DNA of 64,000 bases from UBA5069 sp964560495 (GCA_964560495.1 CAZLMM010000008.1:62001-126000), one strand, 5' to 3'. Shown: positions 44,721-54,763, numbered from the stretch's first letter. Notes: a model not told the origin generated them from the letters alone. A program made the numbers and translations.

Positions 44721-46496
44721 TTACAGCCAGGCTGTGAGATCGCCAGGGGCGGCTAACACGAGGTCGGCGTCGCGCAGATTTTCTTCCGTTCCCAGCCCAG
44801 AGGTGACGCCGACTGTGGGCATCTCTGCTGCACGTCCGCCACGCAACCCCACATCGGTGTCGCTGACGACCAAAACCCGATTCGGAGTCAACTCGAATTG
44901 GGACACAACTTGGGCGAGCGCGTCGGTGTGGGGCAAGATGTTGCGCACATCCTCGCGGGCGAGAAGAATGTCAAAGACTCCGTTGCGCAGATCTGCGCGC
45001 TCTAGAAAGGATTCTACGCTCTGCCGGTCGCGCGTGGATACGGCTGCCAGACGGTACTTTTGGGCAAGGACGAGCAGGATCTCTTTGATGCCACTGTGCG
45101 CTTCCATTTTGTCGGCAGGTGGATAACACCGCAGCCAATTCAAGCGTGGAGTCAGGCGTCTGAGATGATCGCGCAGTTCCAAATGCCAGAGTTGATTGGC
45201 AAAGAGATTCAGCGGGCCTTCTAGCCCGATCAGGAGTCGCCGTGCAAGAATGGATCGCATTTCTGGCGACAGGATGCGATCCATCCAGTGAAACCGCTGC
45301 GCCGGCCACTCGATGGCTGCGTCATCGATCTTGCTGATCACGCCGTCCAGGTCGAAGATGATCGCCTCGATTTTGCGCCCGCCGATCACCCCTGAAATCT
45401 GGATGGCGGACTGCGCTGTCGCTTCAAGTTCAAAAGGTTCCTGGTCAGTGAGTTTACGCGTGACGTAGACGATCAGCACGCGTGCGCTGGCGATGACCGG
45501 CGCAGCCAGGAGGATGCCCAGCACCCCAAAAACCAACGCGCCGCAGATGATGCCGACGAATGTCACCGCCGGGTGCAGCTTCACCTGGCCGCCCACATAG
45601 CGAGGAATGAAGTAGATGTTCTCCACCTGGGCAATGATGAAGTAGATGACGCCGACGACGATAGCGAAAAAGAGATTGCTCACCGGCAGCCAGTAAGAGC
45701 CTTGAAACAGGGCAAGCAGAGTGCCGATCACGCCGCTGATGATGGGGCCGATGGAAGGCAGAAACTCCATGATGCCGGCCAACAGCGCAAGACCCGTCGC
45801 ATTAGGCATTCCAACGATCAACAAGCAAACCCAGGTGACCAGGCCAATTGCGACGCCCAACAATAGCTGGCCGCGCAGGAAACTTTGCCACACGACGCTC
45901 AATTCATGAACAAGACGACGCGTTTCGTCGCGATAGTCGTATGGGATCAACTCGAATGCCCAACGCTCCAGCTTGTGCCAATCTTTGAGCAGCCAGAAGT
46001 TGAGCACGAAGACATAGACGATATTCACGACCCCTGTCGTCAAGCTACGGGCCAGGGATGCTGGATTTTGCGTGATGGCGCTGAGGAGCGGCTGCAACAC
46101 GTCGCCGGCCTGAGAAAAGAGAGCGCCGGCTGAAAGTTCATAGGGGCCAATGGTCAAGAGCGGATTGTTCGCTGCGGCCCGTAGGTTTGTCACAAGGTCG
46201 CGCAGGGTATTGGTCAGTGCGTTGGTGATGATGTCCAGGCGCGGAACGATCAAAAAGACGAGGAGGGCAACAGCCACAACGACAATGATGTAGACAGCAA
46301 AGATGGAAGTCGAGCGGGCCCATCCTGTGCGGCGCTGCACCCAATTCAAGGGGTAGCTAAGGATGAAGGTCAGCAGCAGCGCGACGATTGTGGGCGCAAT
46401 GATCTCGCGAAAGGTGATCAGCAGAATAACGCCGATCACCGCCAACGCGCTGGCGACGATAATCTTGGTGATTGTGCTCCAGCGGCGGGAGTTCAT
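44721..46496 (-). CDS. AI-2E/PerM-family transporter fused to a HAD hydrolase
   Basis: 591 residues. Residues about 1-345 are an AI-2E exporter (PerM/YdiK type): two N-terminal helix pairs, a periplasmic helical part and a C-terminal bundle containing FLPSIGPIISG. After a short linker, about 378-591 are a HAD phosphatase: IIFDLDGVISK (motif I Asp), VSTRD (motif II Thr/Ser) and VLVVSDTDVGLRGGRAA (motif III/IV). All catalytic acids seem present. One open frame with no sign of error. The cap module lies between about 395 and 450. Export coupled to dephosphorylation is possible but unproved. Confidence 0.88.
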   Translation of the reverse strand: MNSRRWSTITKIIVASALAVIGVILLITFREIIAPTIVALLLTFILSYPLNWVQRRTGWARSTSIFAVYIIVVVAVALLVFLIVPRLDIITNALTNTLRDLVTNLRAAANNPLLTIGPYELSAGALFSQAGDVLQPLLSAITQNPASLARSLTTGVVNIVYVFVLNFWLLKDWHKLERWAFELIPYDYRDETRRLVHELSVVWQSFLRGQLLLGVAIGLVTWVCLLIVGMPNATGLALLAGIMEFLPSIGPIISGVIGTLLALFQGSYWLPVSNLFFAIVVGVIYFIIAQVENIYFIPRYVGGQVKLHPAVTFVGIICGALVFGVLGILLAAPVIASARVLIVYVTRKLTDQEPFELEATAQSAIQISGVIGGRKIEAIIFDLDGVISKIDDAAIEWPAQRFHWMDRILSPEMRSILARRLLIGLEGPLNLFANQLWHLELRDHLRRLTPRLNWLRCYPPADKMEAHSGIKEILLVLAQKYRLAAVSTRDRQSVESFLERADLRNGVFDILLAREDVRNILPHTDALAQVVSQFELTPNRVLVVSDTDVGLRGGRAAEMPTVGVTSGLGTEENLRDADLVLAAPGDLTAWL

Positions 46497-46676
46497 GGCA
46501 ACCGCAGTCTCGGATCGCTATGCAAGGTGCGTTATAGAGTGGGTTTGTAAATTCGCATCGTGGGGTGTGAGCGGCGGCGCCGACTTCTCCGATCGTTCAA
46601 CAACACCGATTCGCCGCCGTTCGGGTCTTTCTTTCATGCGCCAGTCTGGTCGTCACCCAGCTTTGGCGACTCGTCG

Positions 46677-47276
46677 CTAAAACAGCGACACCTGATTGAG
46701 CGGCCAATAGCGCAGCCAGACGCGACCGACAATGGTCTCTCGCTTGACCGGGCCAAATGAGCGACTGTCGTTGCTATTGTCGCGATTGTCGCCCATGACA
46801 AAATACTCCAGCGCTCCCAGCGTTGTTGGCGCCATGTAGGTGTGACCAATATCATGGGTAAATGGCTCGGCAAGCTCCCGACCACCCACCAACACCACAC
46901 CGTCACGAATCTCGATCGTTTCTCCTGGCAAGCCAACGATGCGTTTGACCAGCATGTCATCTACACCAGGCAGGTCGAGAACGATGATGTCGTTGCGCGC
47001 CGGCGCGCGGAAGCGATAGGTTAATTTATCGACGATGAGTCGCTGGTGAGGGCGTAGACTCGGCTCCATGCTTTGGCCATAGACAACTGTTGCCTGCGCC
47101 AGAAAGAGATGAACGATCATGGCCAGGATGATGGCAGGCAGCGCGACCTGGAGCAAGTCGCGCACAAAACGCAAAAGATCATTGCCGCCGTCGCTGGCAT
47201 GTGCGATCTCTTCGCGCTCTGCTCTGGCAGGCTCTTGAGGATTCTCTTGTTTCTCTTCGTCGGAAATGTACTGCAT
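46677..47276 (-). CDS. lepB: Signal peptidase I
   Basis: 199 residues. Single membrane helix (about 44-64), then box B VYGQSMEPSL with the catalytic Ser, RNDIIVLDLPG, catalytic Lys in VKRIVGLPGE and box E GDNRDNSNDSR. Cleaves signal peptides from exported preproteins on the outer face of the membrane. ATG 47276 after AGGTG; the TATACT promoter upstream fits this start. Divergent from the GH3-like gene. Overlaps nothing. Confidence 0.95.
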   Translation of the reverse strand: MQYISDEEKQENPQEPARAEREEIAHASDGGNDLLRFVRDLLQVALPAIILAMIVHLFLAQATVVYGQSMEPSLRPHQRLIVDKLTYRFRAPARNDIIVLDLPGVDDMLVKRIVGLPGETIEIRDGVVLVGGRELAEPFTHDIGHTYMAPTTLGALEYFVMGDNRDNSNDSRSFGPVKRETIVGRVWLRYWPLNQVSLF

Positions 47277-47313
47277 TGTTCTACACCTGTTATCCAATGA
47301 TATTGCGGCTCAC

Positions 47314-47342
47314 AGTATAGCCCGAACGTTCTGTTTCGCCAA
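47314..47342 (-). promoter_or_regulatory. lepB promoter
   Basis: On the minus strand TTGGCG (47342-47337), 17-nt spacer, TATACT (47319-47314), 38 nt before the lepB ATG. Confidence 0.75.
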
Positions 47343-47374
47343 ACAGCAGCGCAAAATATCTGGATTGCGCGTGT

Positions 47375-47403
47375 TTGGCGCTCACCCATGAGAACGCTAT
47401 ACT
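47375..47403 (+). promoter_or_regulatory. GH3-like gene promoter
   Basis: TTGGCG (47375-47380), 17-nt spacer, TATACT (47398-47403), 55 nt before the ATG. Same hexamers and spacing as the divergent lepB promoter, 32 bp away. Confidence 0.75.
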
Positions 47404-47458
47404 GTTATCGAACGTCACGGATTGTTGCGAATCCTGACGATATCTGCTCCCGACGACG

Positions 47459-50400
47459 ATGGTTTCCTTGCCAAATTTCACCTCTATGCGCCACCTGCGA
47501 TCGATTTTCCTGTGGCTGTTGATCATCCAACTCAGTATTTCTGATGCACCGATGGCGCTCGGTCAAGCGGCCGATGCAACACTGACGCCGCTTACACCAA
47601 CGATCAATGCCAGCGTCCTTGCCGATCCCACAAACACCGCGATGCCGCTACCTGCTTCGTCCATTGCGACGCCGAGCGTTGGCTCTCAAGACGCCCCGTC
47701 GAGCCTCACACCTTTGCTCCTCACGCCCAGCCCCACCCTAACCCTCGCAACATCGTTGGAGACCACGATCGGACCACTGGCTGATGATGCTTTGGACGCC
47801 ATGGTGGAGGAGATTTTTGCGGGTATGTCGCTGTCAGATCGAGTGGGGCAGCTCTTTGTCATCACCTTTGACGGGGCGAATGTGGGCTTCGAAAGCCCCA
47901 TGGCCGAGCTGATCCACGGCTATCGGGTCGGCGGCGTTGTTCTGAGACCACAGAACTACAACTTTTCCAACGAACCTGGGGCAGACACCCCGCGTCAGGC
48001 GGCTGTCTTGGCGAATCAGTTGCAAGGACTTGCCTACGGCGTGGTGCTGCCAACCGAGGATGCCTTGCAACCCGTGCCCAATCAGCCGTGGCCGCCCACC
48101 AATCTGGTTTCACTTGAAAACGAGACTGGCGTTGCGCCGCCCAACATCCCGCTCCTCATCGGCGTCGAGCAGCTTGGCGACAACCTACCTGCAACAGCTC
48201 TGCGACGAGGATTCACGCCTCTGCCCAGCCAACTGGCCGTGGGCGCCACCTGGAGCACTGACCTCGCTCAACAAGTGGGCGGCATCGTCGGTCGCGAATT
48301 GAGCGCCGTCGGCGTCAATTTGCTTCTCGGTCCTGTGCTGGATGTAGTCGACCAACCGCGCAGCGACATCGTCGGCTCACTGGGTCTTTTCAGTTTTGGC
48401 GGCGACCCCTTTTGGGTGAGCCAACTGGGGCGCGCCTACATTGCAGGCGTCCATCGCGGCGGCGACGGACAGGTGGCTACCATTGTGCGCCATTTCCCAG
48501 GTCAGGGCGACATTGACCGCCTGCCTGAAGAAGAAGTGGCGACGATTCCCAAGAGCCTGGATGAACTGACGCGCATCGCCTTGCCGCCCTTCCTGGCCGT
48601 GACGACCCCTTTGACCAACACTGCCAATCTATCCATCACCGATGGGCTGATGTCCAGCAACATGCGTTTCGACGCCCTGCAGGGTGGAACAGGCCGCGCC
48701 GTTCCCTTCAGTCTGGATACAAGCCTGACCCAAGCTCTGAGCCAGTCTCCTCTGGCAGATTGGCGCGCTTCGGGCGGCGTCGTCATGAGCGGCCCTCTGG
48801 GTGCGCCGGCAATCCGCAAATACTATGACCCAACGCTGAGTGATTTTCCCGTGCGGTTGATTGCGCTGGACGCCTTTTTAGCCGGCAACGATCTCCTTTT
48901 TTTGGACCGGTTCAGTCTGGACGATGACTGGCGCAGCGAACTCGACAATATCCGCGCAGTCATTGCTTTTTTTCAAGAACGTTACCGCACCGAATCCGAA
49001 TTTGCCGCGCAGGTGGATGCCGCTGTGCGACGAATCCTGAAACTCAAATTGCGTCTGTACAGCGCAGCCTCCCTTCCTGTGGTTGACCCCGGCGCCCCAT
49101 CCATTCCCCTCTCGCGTGTCTTGGTGCAGGAATCCGATCTGACCGACCTGACCGCTGGTCTGCCTGAAGCCGGTCAGAAAATGGCCGCTGCGGCGCGTGA
49201 GGCATTGGTGCAACTGTCCCCAGATCCGGCGCTTCAAGCCAACCCGCCCGCGCCCCGTGGAGGGGAGCAGATCCTCATCATCACTGACAGCCGCTTGCAG
49301 CACGAATGCGAAAGCTGCATTGCCGAGGCAGCCATCGATCCCGATGCAATCGAACGCGCCATTTTGGCGCTGTATGGACCCGAGGGAACCGGCCAGATCC
49401 TGCCGGAGCAACTCACCAGCATCACCTTTGCCGATCTGATGCAAGTCTTGGTGGATGAGCCGCAGGTTTCGCCGGCAGTGACGCCTGTCGTCGCAGAGTT
49501 TCCCGCGCCCACCACTGCCCCGGAAAGCCCAGAAGAAGTTGTAATCGAGCCTGACGCCGACAGCGTTGATAAGAATGCACGTATCGAAACGGCGATTGCC
49601 CAGGCCAACTGGCTGATCTTTGCCATGCTGGATGTGACGCCCTTGCGCCCGAACAGCGAGGCGTTGCGCATCTTTCTCAATCAGCGCAGCGAGCAATTGG
49701 CTGGCAAGCAGGTAGTCGTCTTTGCTCTAAACGCCCCCTACTTTCTTGACACAACGGAGATCAGCAAGTTAGCCCTCTATCTGGGGGCCAGCAGTAAGAC
49801 TGAGCCATTCCTGGAAAACGCTGTGCGAGGGCTTTTCCGCACCCTCACCCCAACTGGGGCGCCCTCTGTCAGCGTACCAGGCACGCGTTTCAAATCCCTT
49901 GAAGAACGACTGTTGCCCAATCCGGCGCAGGTGATTCCCCTGCGCTTACTCAACGGCGACGCAACCTTCATTGCCAATGATCAAGAGATGAGCGAGCGCT
50001 CTACCCCGCCGGTCGTCTCTGCCGGCCAGTCGATCCGCATCGACGCCGGGCCGATCATGGACGCCAACGGCCATTTCGCACCGGATGGCGTGGTCGTCAA
50101 CTTCGACTTGCAGTTCGAGGGGGCGGATCTCGCCCTGGCGGTTCCTCCGGCCCTCACACAGGGCGGCGCAGCCAGCCGGGACGTGCGTTTGGAACGCGGG
50201 GGCGTCTTGCGAGTCAGCGCCCGCGCAGGCGAAGCCACCAGCGGCGAACCGCTCATGCTCACCGTCATCGAACCGCAGCCCACAGCGACCCCACTGGTCG
50301 AACCGACTCCCACGCCAGAACCGCCGCCTGTCGATGTTGCGACAACAACCATCACCTCTACAACAGCAACGGTCAATCCACCTGATCAGTCAAGCGATGT

Positions 50401-50707
50401 GGATTGGATCGCCCAACGCGTCAACATTGTCACGCTCCTGCTGTCGCTTTTCGCCATGGGCATTATTCTGAGCCTTGCCCTGCTCACTCAGGGGCGCAAT
50501 CTACCGCGGCGACGGCTTTTCACTGGTATGTTGTGGGCGATTGTCTTTGGGCTGATGGGCTATCTGCTCTACGGCCTGGGGTGGCTGCCTGGCGGCGATG
50601 AGATCGCCGCGCTGCTCAACGTCTTTGGCGCGCCCGTGGTGGTCATCTGCGCCATGAGCGCGCCTCTGGCCTGGACATGGCTGCGCTCGCTGGGGCGGAT
50701 GCGGTGA
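47459..50707 (+). CDS. Secreted, divergent GH3 (NagZ-like) protein with C-terminal membrane helices
   Basis: 1082 residues. Signal peptide near residues 10-35 (the ATG at 47486 is also possible). The GH3 barrel (about 105-440) is recognisable by SLSDRVGQLFVITFDG, the HFPGQGD loop near residue 343 and ITDGLMSSN. The family signature is normally KHFPGHGD...DSH with the acid/base His; here it reads RHFPGQGDIDRLPEEE, with no such His. The nucleophile Asp (in ITDG) seems kept. A long linker, a beta domain, Thr/Pro linker and about three C-terminal membrane helices follow. May be an inactive or altered surface GH3. Confidence 0.82.
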   Translation: MVSLPNFTSMRHLRSIFLWLLIIQLSISDAPMALGQAADATLTPLTPTINASVLADPTNTAMPLPASSIATPSVGSQDAPSSLTPLLLTPSPTLTLATSLETTIGPLADDALDAMVEEIFAGMSLSDRVGQLFVITFDGANVGFESPMAELIHGYRVGGVVLRPQNYNFSNEPGADTPRQAAVLANQLQGLAYGVVLPTEDALQPVPNQPWPPTNLVSLENETGVAPPNIPLLIGVEQLGDNLPATALRRGFTPLPSQLAVGATWSTDLAQQVGGIVGRELSAVGVNLLLGPVLDVVDQPRSDIVGSLGLFSFGGDPFWVSQLGRAYIAGVHRGGDGQVATIVRHFPGQGDIDRLPEEEVATIPKSLDELTRIALPPFLAVTTPLTNTANLSITDGLMSSNMRFDALQGGTGRAVPFSLDTSLTQALSQSPLADWRASGGVVMSGPLGAPAIRKYYDPTLSDFPVRLIALDAFLAGNDLLFLDRFSLDDDWRSELDNIRAVIAFFQERYRTESEFAAQVDAAVRRILKLKLRLYSAASLPVVDPGAPSIPLSRVLVQESDLTDLTAGLPEAGQKMAAAAREALVQLSPDPALQANPPAPRGGEQILIITDSRLQHECESCIAEAAIDPDAIERAILALYGPEGTGQILPEQLTSITFADLMQVLVDEPQVSPAVTPVVAEFPAPTTAPESPEEVVIEPDADSVDKNARIETAIAQANWLIFAMLDVTPLRPNSEALRIFLNQRSEQLAGKQVVVFALNAPYFLDTTEISKLALYLGASSKTEPFLENAVRGLFRTLTPTGAPSVSVPGTRFKSLEERLLPNPAQVIPLRLLNGDATFIANDQEMSERSTPPVVSAGQSIRIDAGPIMDANGHFAPDGVVVNFDLQFEGADLALAVPPALTQGGAASRDVRLERGGVLRVSARAGEATSGEPLMLTVIEPQPTATPLVEPTPTPEPPPVDVATTTITSTTATVNPPDQSSDVDWIAQRVNIVTLLLSLFAMGIILSLALLTQGRNLPRRRLFTGMLWAIVFGLMGYLLYGLGWLPGGDEIAALLNVFGAPVVVICAMSAPLAWTWLRSLGRMR

Positions 50708-50742
50708 ACTGGGGCATTCAATGAAGAAAATTGAGGCTCAAA

Positions 50743-50977
50743 TCAGTCAAGGGCGAGCGTCGCCTTGACCTCCGCCAGCTTCAGCCGCGCCGGCTGCTGT
50801 TTCTTGACCTTCTGTATGTGCAGATAGTCGAGAGAATCGGCCAGCTTTCCCCATCCGTCAGCAGCGCACGCAGTTCTTCGCAGGCGGCGAACGGGATGAC
50901 GGCGAATATGGCCTGCCCGTTTTCTGTGAGCGCTTGCCCATCCCACCGCCAGTTGACGCGTCAGTGCAATCTTTCAT
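50743..50977 (-). pseudogene. Frameshifted antitoxin gene next to a TumE-like toxin
   Basis: The ATG at 50977 overlaps the toxin stop as ATGA. Three frames in order give MKDCTD, then WRWDGQALTENGQAIFAVIP and FAACEELRALLTDG, then KLADSLDYLHIQKVKKQQPA and RLKLAEVKATLALD. At least two small indels break the gene. The same C-terminal half recurs at 51783-51911. Its tight overlap with the toxin gene suggests it was the antitoxin. Confidence 0.75.
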
Positions 50978-51345
50978 TTGTTGCTTGGATATAGATACGT
51001 TTCGATCTCACGTAACACAGCCAGCAACTCAGGCGCCTGTGCCGCTTCTACTCGTTCTGCAAACGAAACGCTGCCAATGTGTTTGTGATGCGGATATGTT
51101 GCCACCTGAGGATGATGTGGCACATTATCATAGCGGAAGACCAAGTGTTCACCAGCGTCCTGATAGTGATAGGAATAGCGAGTTTTTGCCAGCGCCAATC
51201 CCCGCATTGCCAGTGACTCTGCAAATTGCAGTATTGAGCCATCCCAAAACTGCACACGCCCACGCAAGCGAGCGGTTCGGTCTGGTTCGATTTCTCGAAT
51301 CTCAAGCTCCTCCACAGTCAGATCGCGACGTGAGGAGAGTAGCAC
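50974..51345 (-). CDS. TumE-like toxin of a type II toxin-antitoxin pair
   Basis: 123 residues. LRGRVQFWDGSILQFAES, YSYHYQDAGEHLVFRYDN and the PHHPQVATYPHHKHIG stretch are the pattern of the TumE/DUF6516 family, RNase-like toxins of type II systems. The frame is open upstream of the GTG at 51345 without a better start. Toxin first, antitoxin second with ATGA overlap; the antitoxin is broken, so the toxin is probably weak, silenced or neutralised by another protein. Confidence 0.75.
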   Translation of the reverse strand: MLLSSRRDLTVEELEIREIEPDRTARLRGRVQFWDGSILQFAESLAMRGLALAKTRYSYHYQDAGEHLVFRYDNVPHHPQVATYPHHKHIGSVSFAERVEAAQAPELLAVLREIETYLYPSNK

Positions 51346-51384
51346 TTCTACAAAGACCAGTATTGTTTGAGACGCATTGCAGCG

Positions 51385-51690
51385 TTATCGAGTCACCGGC
51401 TCAGCAACGACGATCTTCAGACTCTCCGAGATGGTCGTTTTCAGCGACAGAAAGCCTTCATAGAGTCCGACCCATGCCACATCGTCGGGTAGATCGCCGC
51501 TCTCGCCTGCAAGAAATCGGGTATAGAATTCAGCAGACAGCACACCATGTCGCTGCTCAAGATCAATCAACTCCCGTTCAATCGCGAGCAGTTCGTCAAC
51601 CGGATCGTACTGCTCGCTGGCCTCGCGCAGTTGACGGCGCAGCGTCTCCGGGTCGGGCAGGTTGCCGTCAATGTAAGTGAATTTGGGCAT
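51385..51690 (-). CDS. Small acidic protein of unknown function
   Basis: 101 residues, GGAGG 9 nt before the ATG. Sequence such as LPDPETLRRQLREASEQYDP and LLAIERELIDLEQRHGVLSA is helical and Glu/Leu-rich; the C-terminal third is more beta-like. No motif recognised. It lies 39 nt before the TumE-like gene on the same strand and could be part of the same TA operon or an extra antitoxin. Confidence 0.6.
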   Translation of the reverse strand: MPKFTYIDGNLPDPETLRRQLREASEQYDPVDELLAIERELIDLEQRHGVLSAEFYTRFLAGESGDLPDDVAWVGLYEGFLSLKTTISESLKIVVAEPVTR

Positions 51691-51782
51691 TGTGCTTACC
51701 TCCGCGTCGAATTATACAACATATTTGAGGTTCGATGCGGAGGCAATCCAACGTTGAATGGCTTAGATTAGCGGTGTGGCTT

Positions 51783-51911
51783 TTAATCGAGGGCGAGCGC
51801 AGCCTTGACATCCGCCAGCTTCAGCCGCGCCGGCTGCTGTTCCTTGACCTTCTGTACATGCAGATAGTCAAGGTAGCCGGCCAACCTTTTTTCATCCGCC
51901 AACTATAGTTG
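51783..51911 (-). pseudogene. Second antitoxin tail (truncated)
   Basis: Encodes ADEKRLAGYLDYLHVQKVKE and QQPARLKLADVKAALALD, nearly the same as the end of the pseudogene at 50743. An in-frame stop lies just before it, so the 5' half and any toxin are lost. Confidence 0.75.
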
Positions 51912-51959
51912 CCCCATCCCTTCACACCAGTCAATCCACCTCACCCAACCTCCAGCATT

Positions 51960-54763
51960 TCACGAAGAACCCTCCCCCACCACCTCCCCCTCAAACTCAT
52001 CGCACAACTTCTCCACCAACTCCTCCGTCACCGTGAAGAAATAATCCCCCACCTTCTTGCGGTAGAACGCCTTGTACTTGCGGTAGATTTTGGCGAAGTC
52101 GGCGTAGATCTCCTCTTCAGGCAGGCGCGACTGCATCTTGACCATCAGCCGCTGACCTTCGGGCGAGCTGCGCACGTAGGCAAAGAACTCGTCCATCTTG
52201 GCCTTGAATTCGGCGATGAGCGCGCCGACCTGTTCCTCGTGTTGGTTGCGCGCTTCGATGATCTCCAGGATCGACAACTGGCGCCCGCCCGCAAACGGCT
52301 CGCGACCTTCGGCCAGCTTCGTCTCTTTGGCTTTGCGCTCTTTCGTCTCGCCCGCCTCCACCTCGACGATGCCGATGCGGTTGTCGTAGTAGACCTCGAT
52401 GGGGTCACGCGCCGTGTCGACGCGATGCAGCGTGTTGTAGATCGTGTTGAACTTGCGGTAGAAGGCCAGCAAAGCCGGCTCGCTGTACTTCTTGTCCAGC
52501 GCAATCACATACTCGATGCGGTTCAGAATCGTGAAGTACTGCGCGGCTTTGGCGTTGGCGTCGGCGGTGCGCCTGGGATGCGCCTCGATGAAACGCTCGA
52601 TGCGGTCTTCCAACTCCAGGTAGGCGGTTGGGTTGTCCCGCGTGGCCGGATCGTTGTATACGGCGGCGAAGCGGGGAAAGAACTCCAGGTAGACATCGGC
52701 TTTCTTCAACTCCACATAGAGGAGGTCGAGCACGCGGGCGTCGCCGAAGGGGTCGAAGTCGGAGACCACCACGTTGGCGAAGTGCTCGAAGGCGTCCTTG
52801 ATGTTCTGCACGTTGACGTTGTCGTAGGAGAAGTCCACGATCTTGCAGTCGGTCTTGTACTTCATCGTGCGGTTGACGCGTGAGATCGTCTGGATGGCGC
52901 TGATGCCCGTCACCTCTTTGTCGAGAAAGAGTGTGTGCAGCCGCTTTTCGTCGAAGCCGGTCTGCAGCTTGGCGACGACGATGATCAGCCCGTTCTTGCG
53001 CAGGGCGAAGTTCTCCAGCACCTTCTGCTCGCTCAGCCCGTCGTTGAGCCGGCTGGCTTTCTGCTTCTCCTGGCTCTCCGAGTAAACGATGTAGATCGGC
53101 GCGTCAGCGTAGCGGGCGTAGCGCTTCTCCTGCACCAACGCCTGAAAGTGGCGGGTGACGGCGTCCTTATAGGCGATGGCGGCGTCGATGGAATAGACCG
53201 CCAGCATGGCCTTGCCAGCGCCGCGAATCTGTCGGTAGACATCCTTGACCAGCAGGTCAGCCACGTAGGCGGCGATGGCGTCGATACGTTCGCGGTTCTC
53301 GTAGATTTGCTGCTTGTCGATGTCCTTGAAGTCGCGCTCGGTGAAGCCCTGAGCTTGTTCGCCGGCAGGTCGAAGATCAGCTTGGCCGCCACGGGCACGA
53401 TGTTGGCCAGCGGGTTGAGGATGTAGCCATCCTCGATGGCTTCCTGCATGGTGTAGGCGTCGAAAGGAACCCAGAGCTTTTCGCCCTCAGCATAGCCGCT
53501 GAACTCGCCAAAGCGCGCCAGCGTGTGGTCGTCGGGCGTGGCGGTGAAGCCGATGATCACGTTTTTCTTGCGCCGCTTGCGGTTGTAACCGGCGTCGGCG
53601 TCGAAGGGTGTTTGCAGCTCGTCGAAGATGGTCACCATCTCCTCATGCTGGTCGCCGCTGTGCGAACGGTGGATTTCGTCGATCAGAAAGGCGATGCGCA
53701 AGTTCGCCAGCCTGGCCAGCACGTCGGGCGTCAGCATCTGGCGCACGCTGCCAAACTTCTGCAGGTTGACGATGACGATGCGCGTGTCGGACTTGAGCGC
53801 CTCCAGAAAGGTCGTCTTGTTGTGCGCTTCCACGAACATCTTCTTGTCGATGTTCATGTTGAGCATCTTGCTGTCGATCTGTGAACGCAGTTGCAGACGG
53901 TCGACGACGATCATGATCTTGTCGTAGACATATTCGCCGCCGCGCCGCAGGTCTTTGAGCTGCAATGCTGCCCAGCCGATGATGTTGGACTTGCCAAAGC
54001 CGGCCGCGTACTGGAGCAGCAACGAGTAGACGTGCTTGTTGTTGCTGTACCTGCGGCGCTTCTCGATCAGTTCCTCTCGCTTGGCCGGTGCAACGCCGGC
54101 AAGCTGTTTTTCCAGCCGCTTGAGGAAGTAATCGTCTTCGCCCTCATGCGCCAGAAACTCGTCGATCTTGTCCAGAATCTTGTCGGCGCCGAACTTCTGC
54201 TTGGGCCGCGGCGCAAGCAGCACGCCGCGCTCGTCCTTCAACTCCTTGACGCCGTCGACCTTGTAGACCCCACGTTCGATGAAGTTGTAGTAGAGAATCT
54301 CCTTCTCGATGGCGGGCCTGGCGTAGTGCGCCGTGAAGATTTCCTTGACCTTGTCGGCTTTCTCGGCGTTGGGGTTGCGCAGCGGGTAGGGCTTGAACTC
54401 TTTGAGCACCTTCTGCTCGATCAACTGGCGGTCGAAGCGCCCTTCGCGGCAGAGGCTCAGCATCTCGTCGAAGTAGTCGGGCAGGTTGCGGATGACGTAG
54501 GTCTCGCCCACGTCGGTGGCGGTGATGTGGATGGCGCGCTCGAAGACTTTGAGCAAGTCCCGCCGCCGCGCCGTGCGTTCGGCGTCGTTGAGCAGGGCGT
54601 TGCGCTCGAAGGTCTCGTAGTAGGCGCGCACCGCCTCGAAGTAATCCTTGACCACCTTGCTGCGTCCGTTGCGCCCGGCGTTCTGCCCCATGAAGTTGGA
54701 CTTGAGTTCGCTGTAGCCCAGGTAGACGCCGTTCATGATGATTGTGAATTCGCAATTGGACAC
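51960..54763 (-). pseudogene. hsdR: Type I restriction enzyme HsdR, 5'-truncated and frameshifted
   Basis: About 934 codons. The N-terminal portion begins FTIIMNGVYLGYSELKSNF; ELK is the end of the PD-(D/E)XK site and the preceding Asp is missing because the gene is cut here. Helicase motifs follow: YAAGFGKSN (Walker A-like), IAFLIDEIHRSHSG (DEIH), IIGFTATP, and in the second frame ISRVNRTMK. A frameshift lies near 53350-53372, where frame 1 (IFDLPANKLRAS) should pass to frame 2 (EQAQGFTERDFKD). The total length is 3n+2, as expected for one lost base. A sequencing error could explain the frameshift but not the lost 5' end. Confidence 0.85.

Noticed and set aside
51909..52883. Long plus-strand ORF (324 codons) opposite hsdR
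   Set aside because: It mirrors the HsdR reading frame, has no ribosome-binding site, and its V/L/D-rich sequence is the usual antisense pattern of GC-rich coding DNA.
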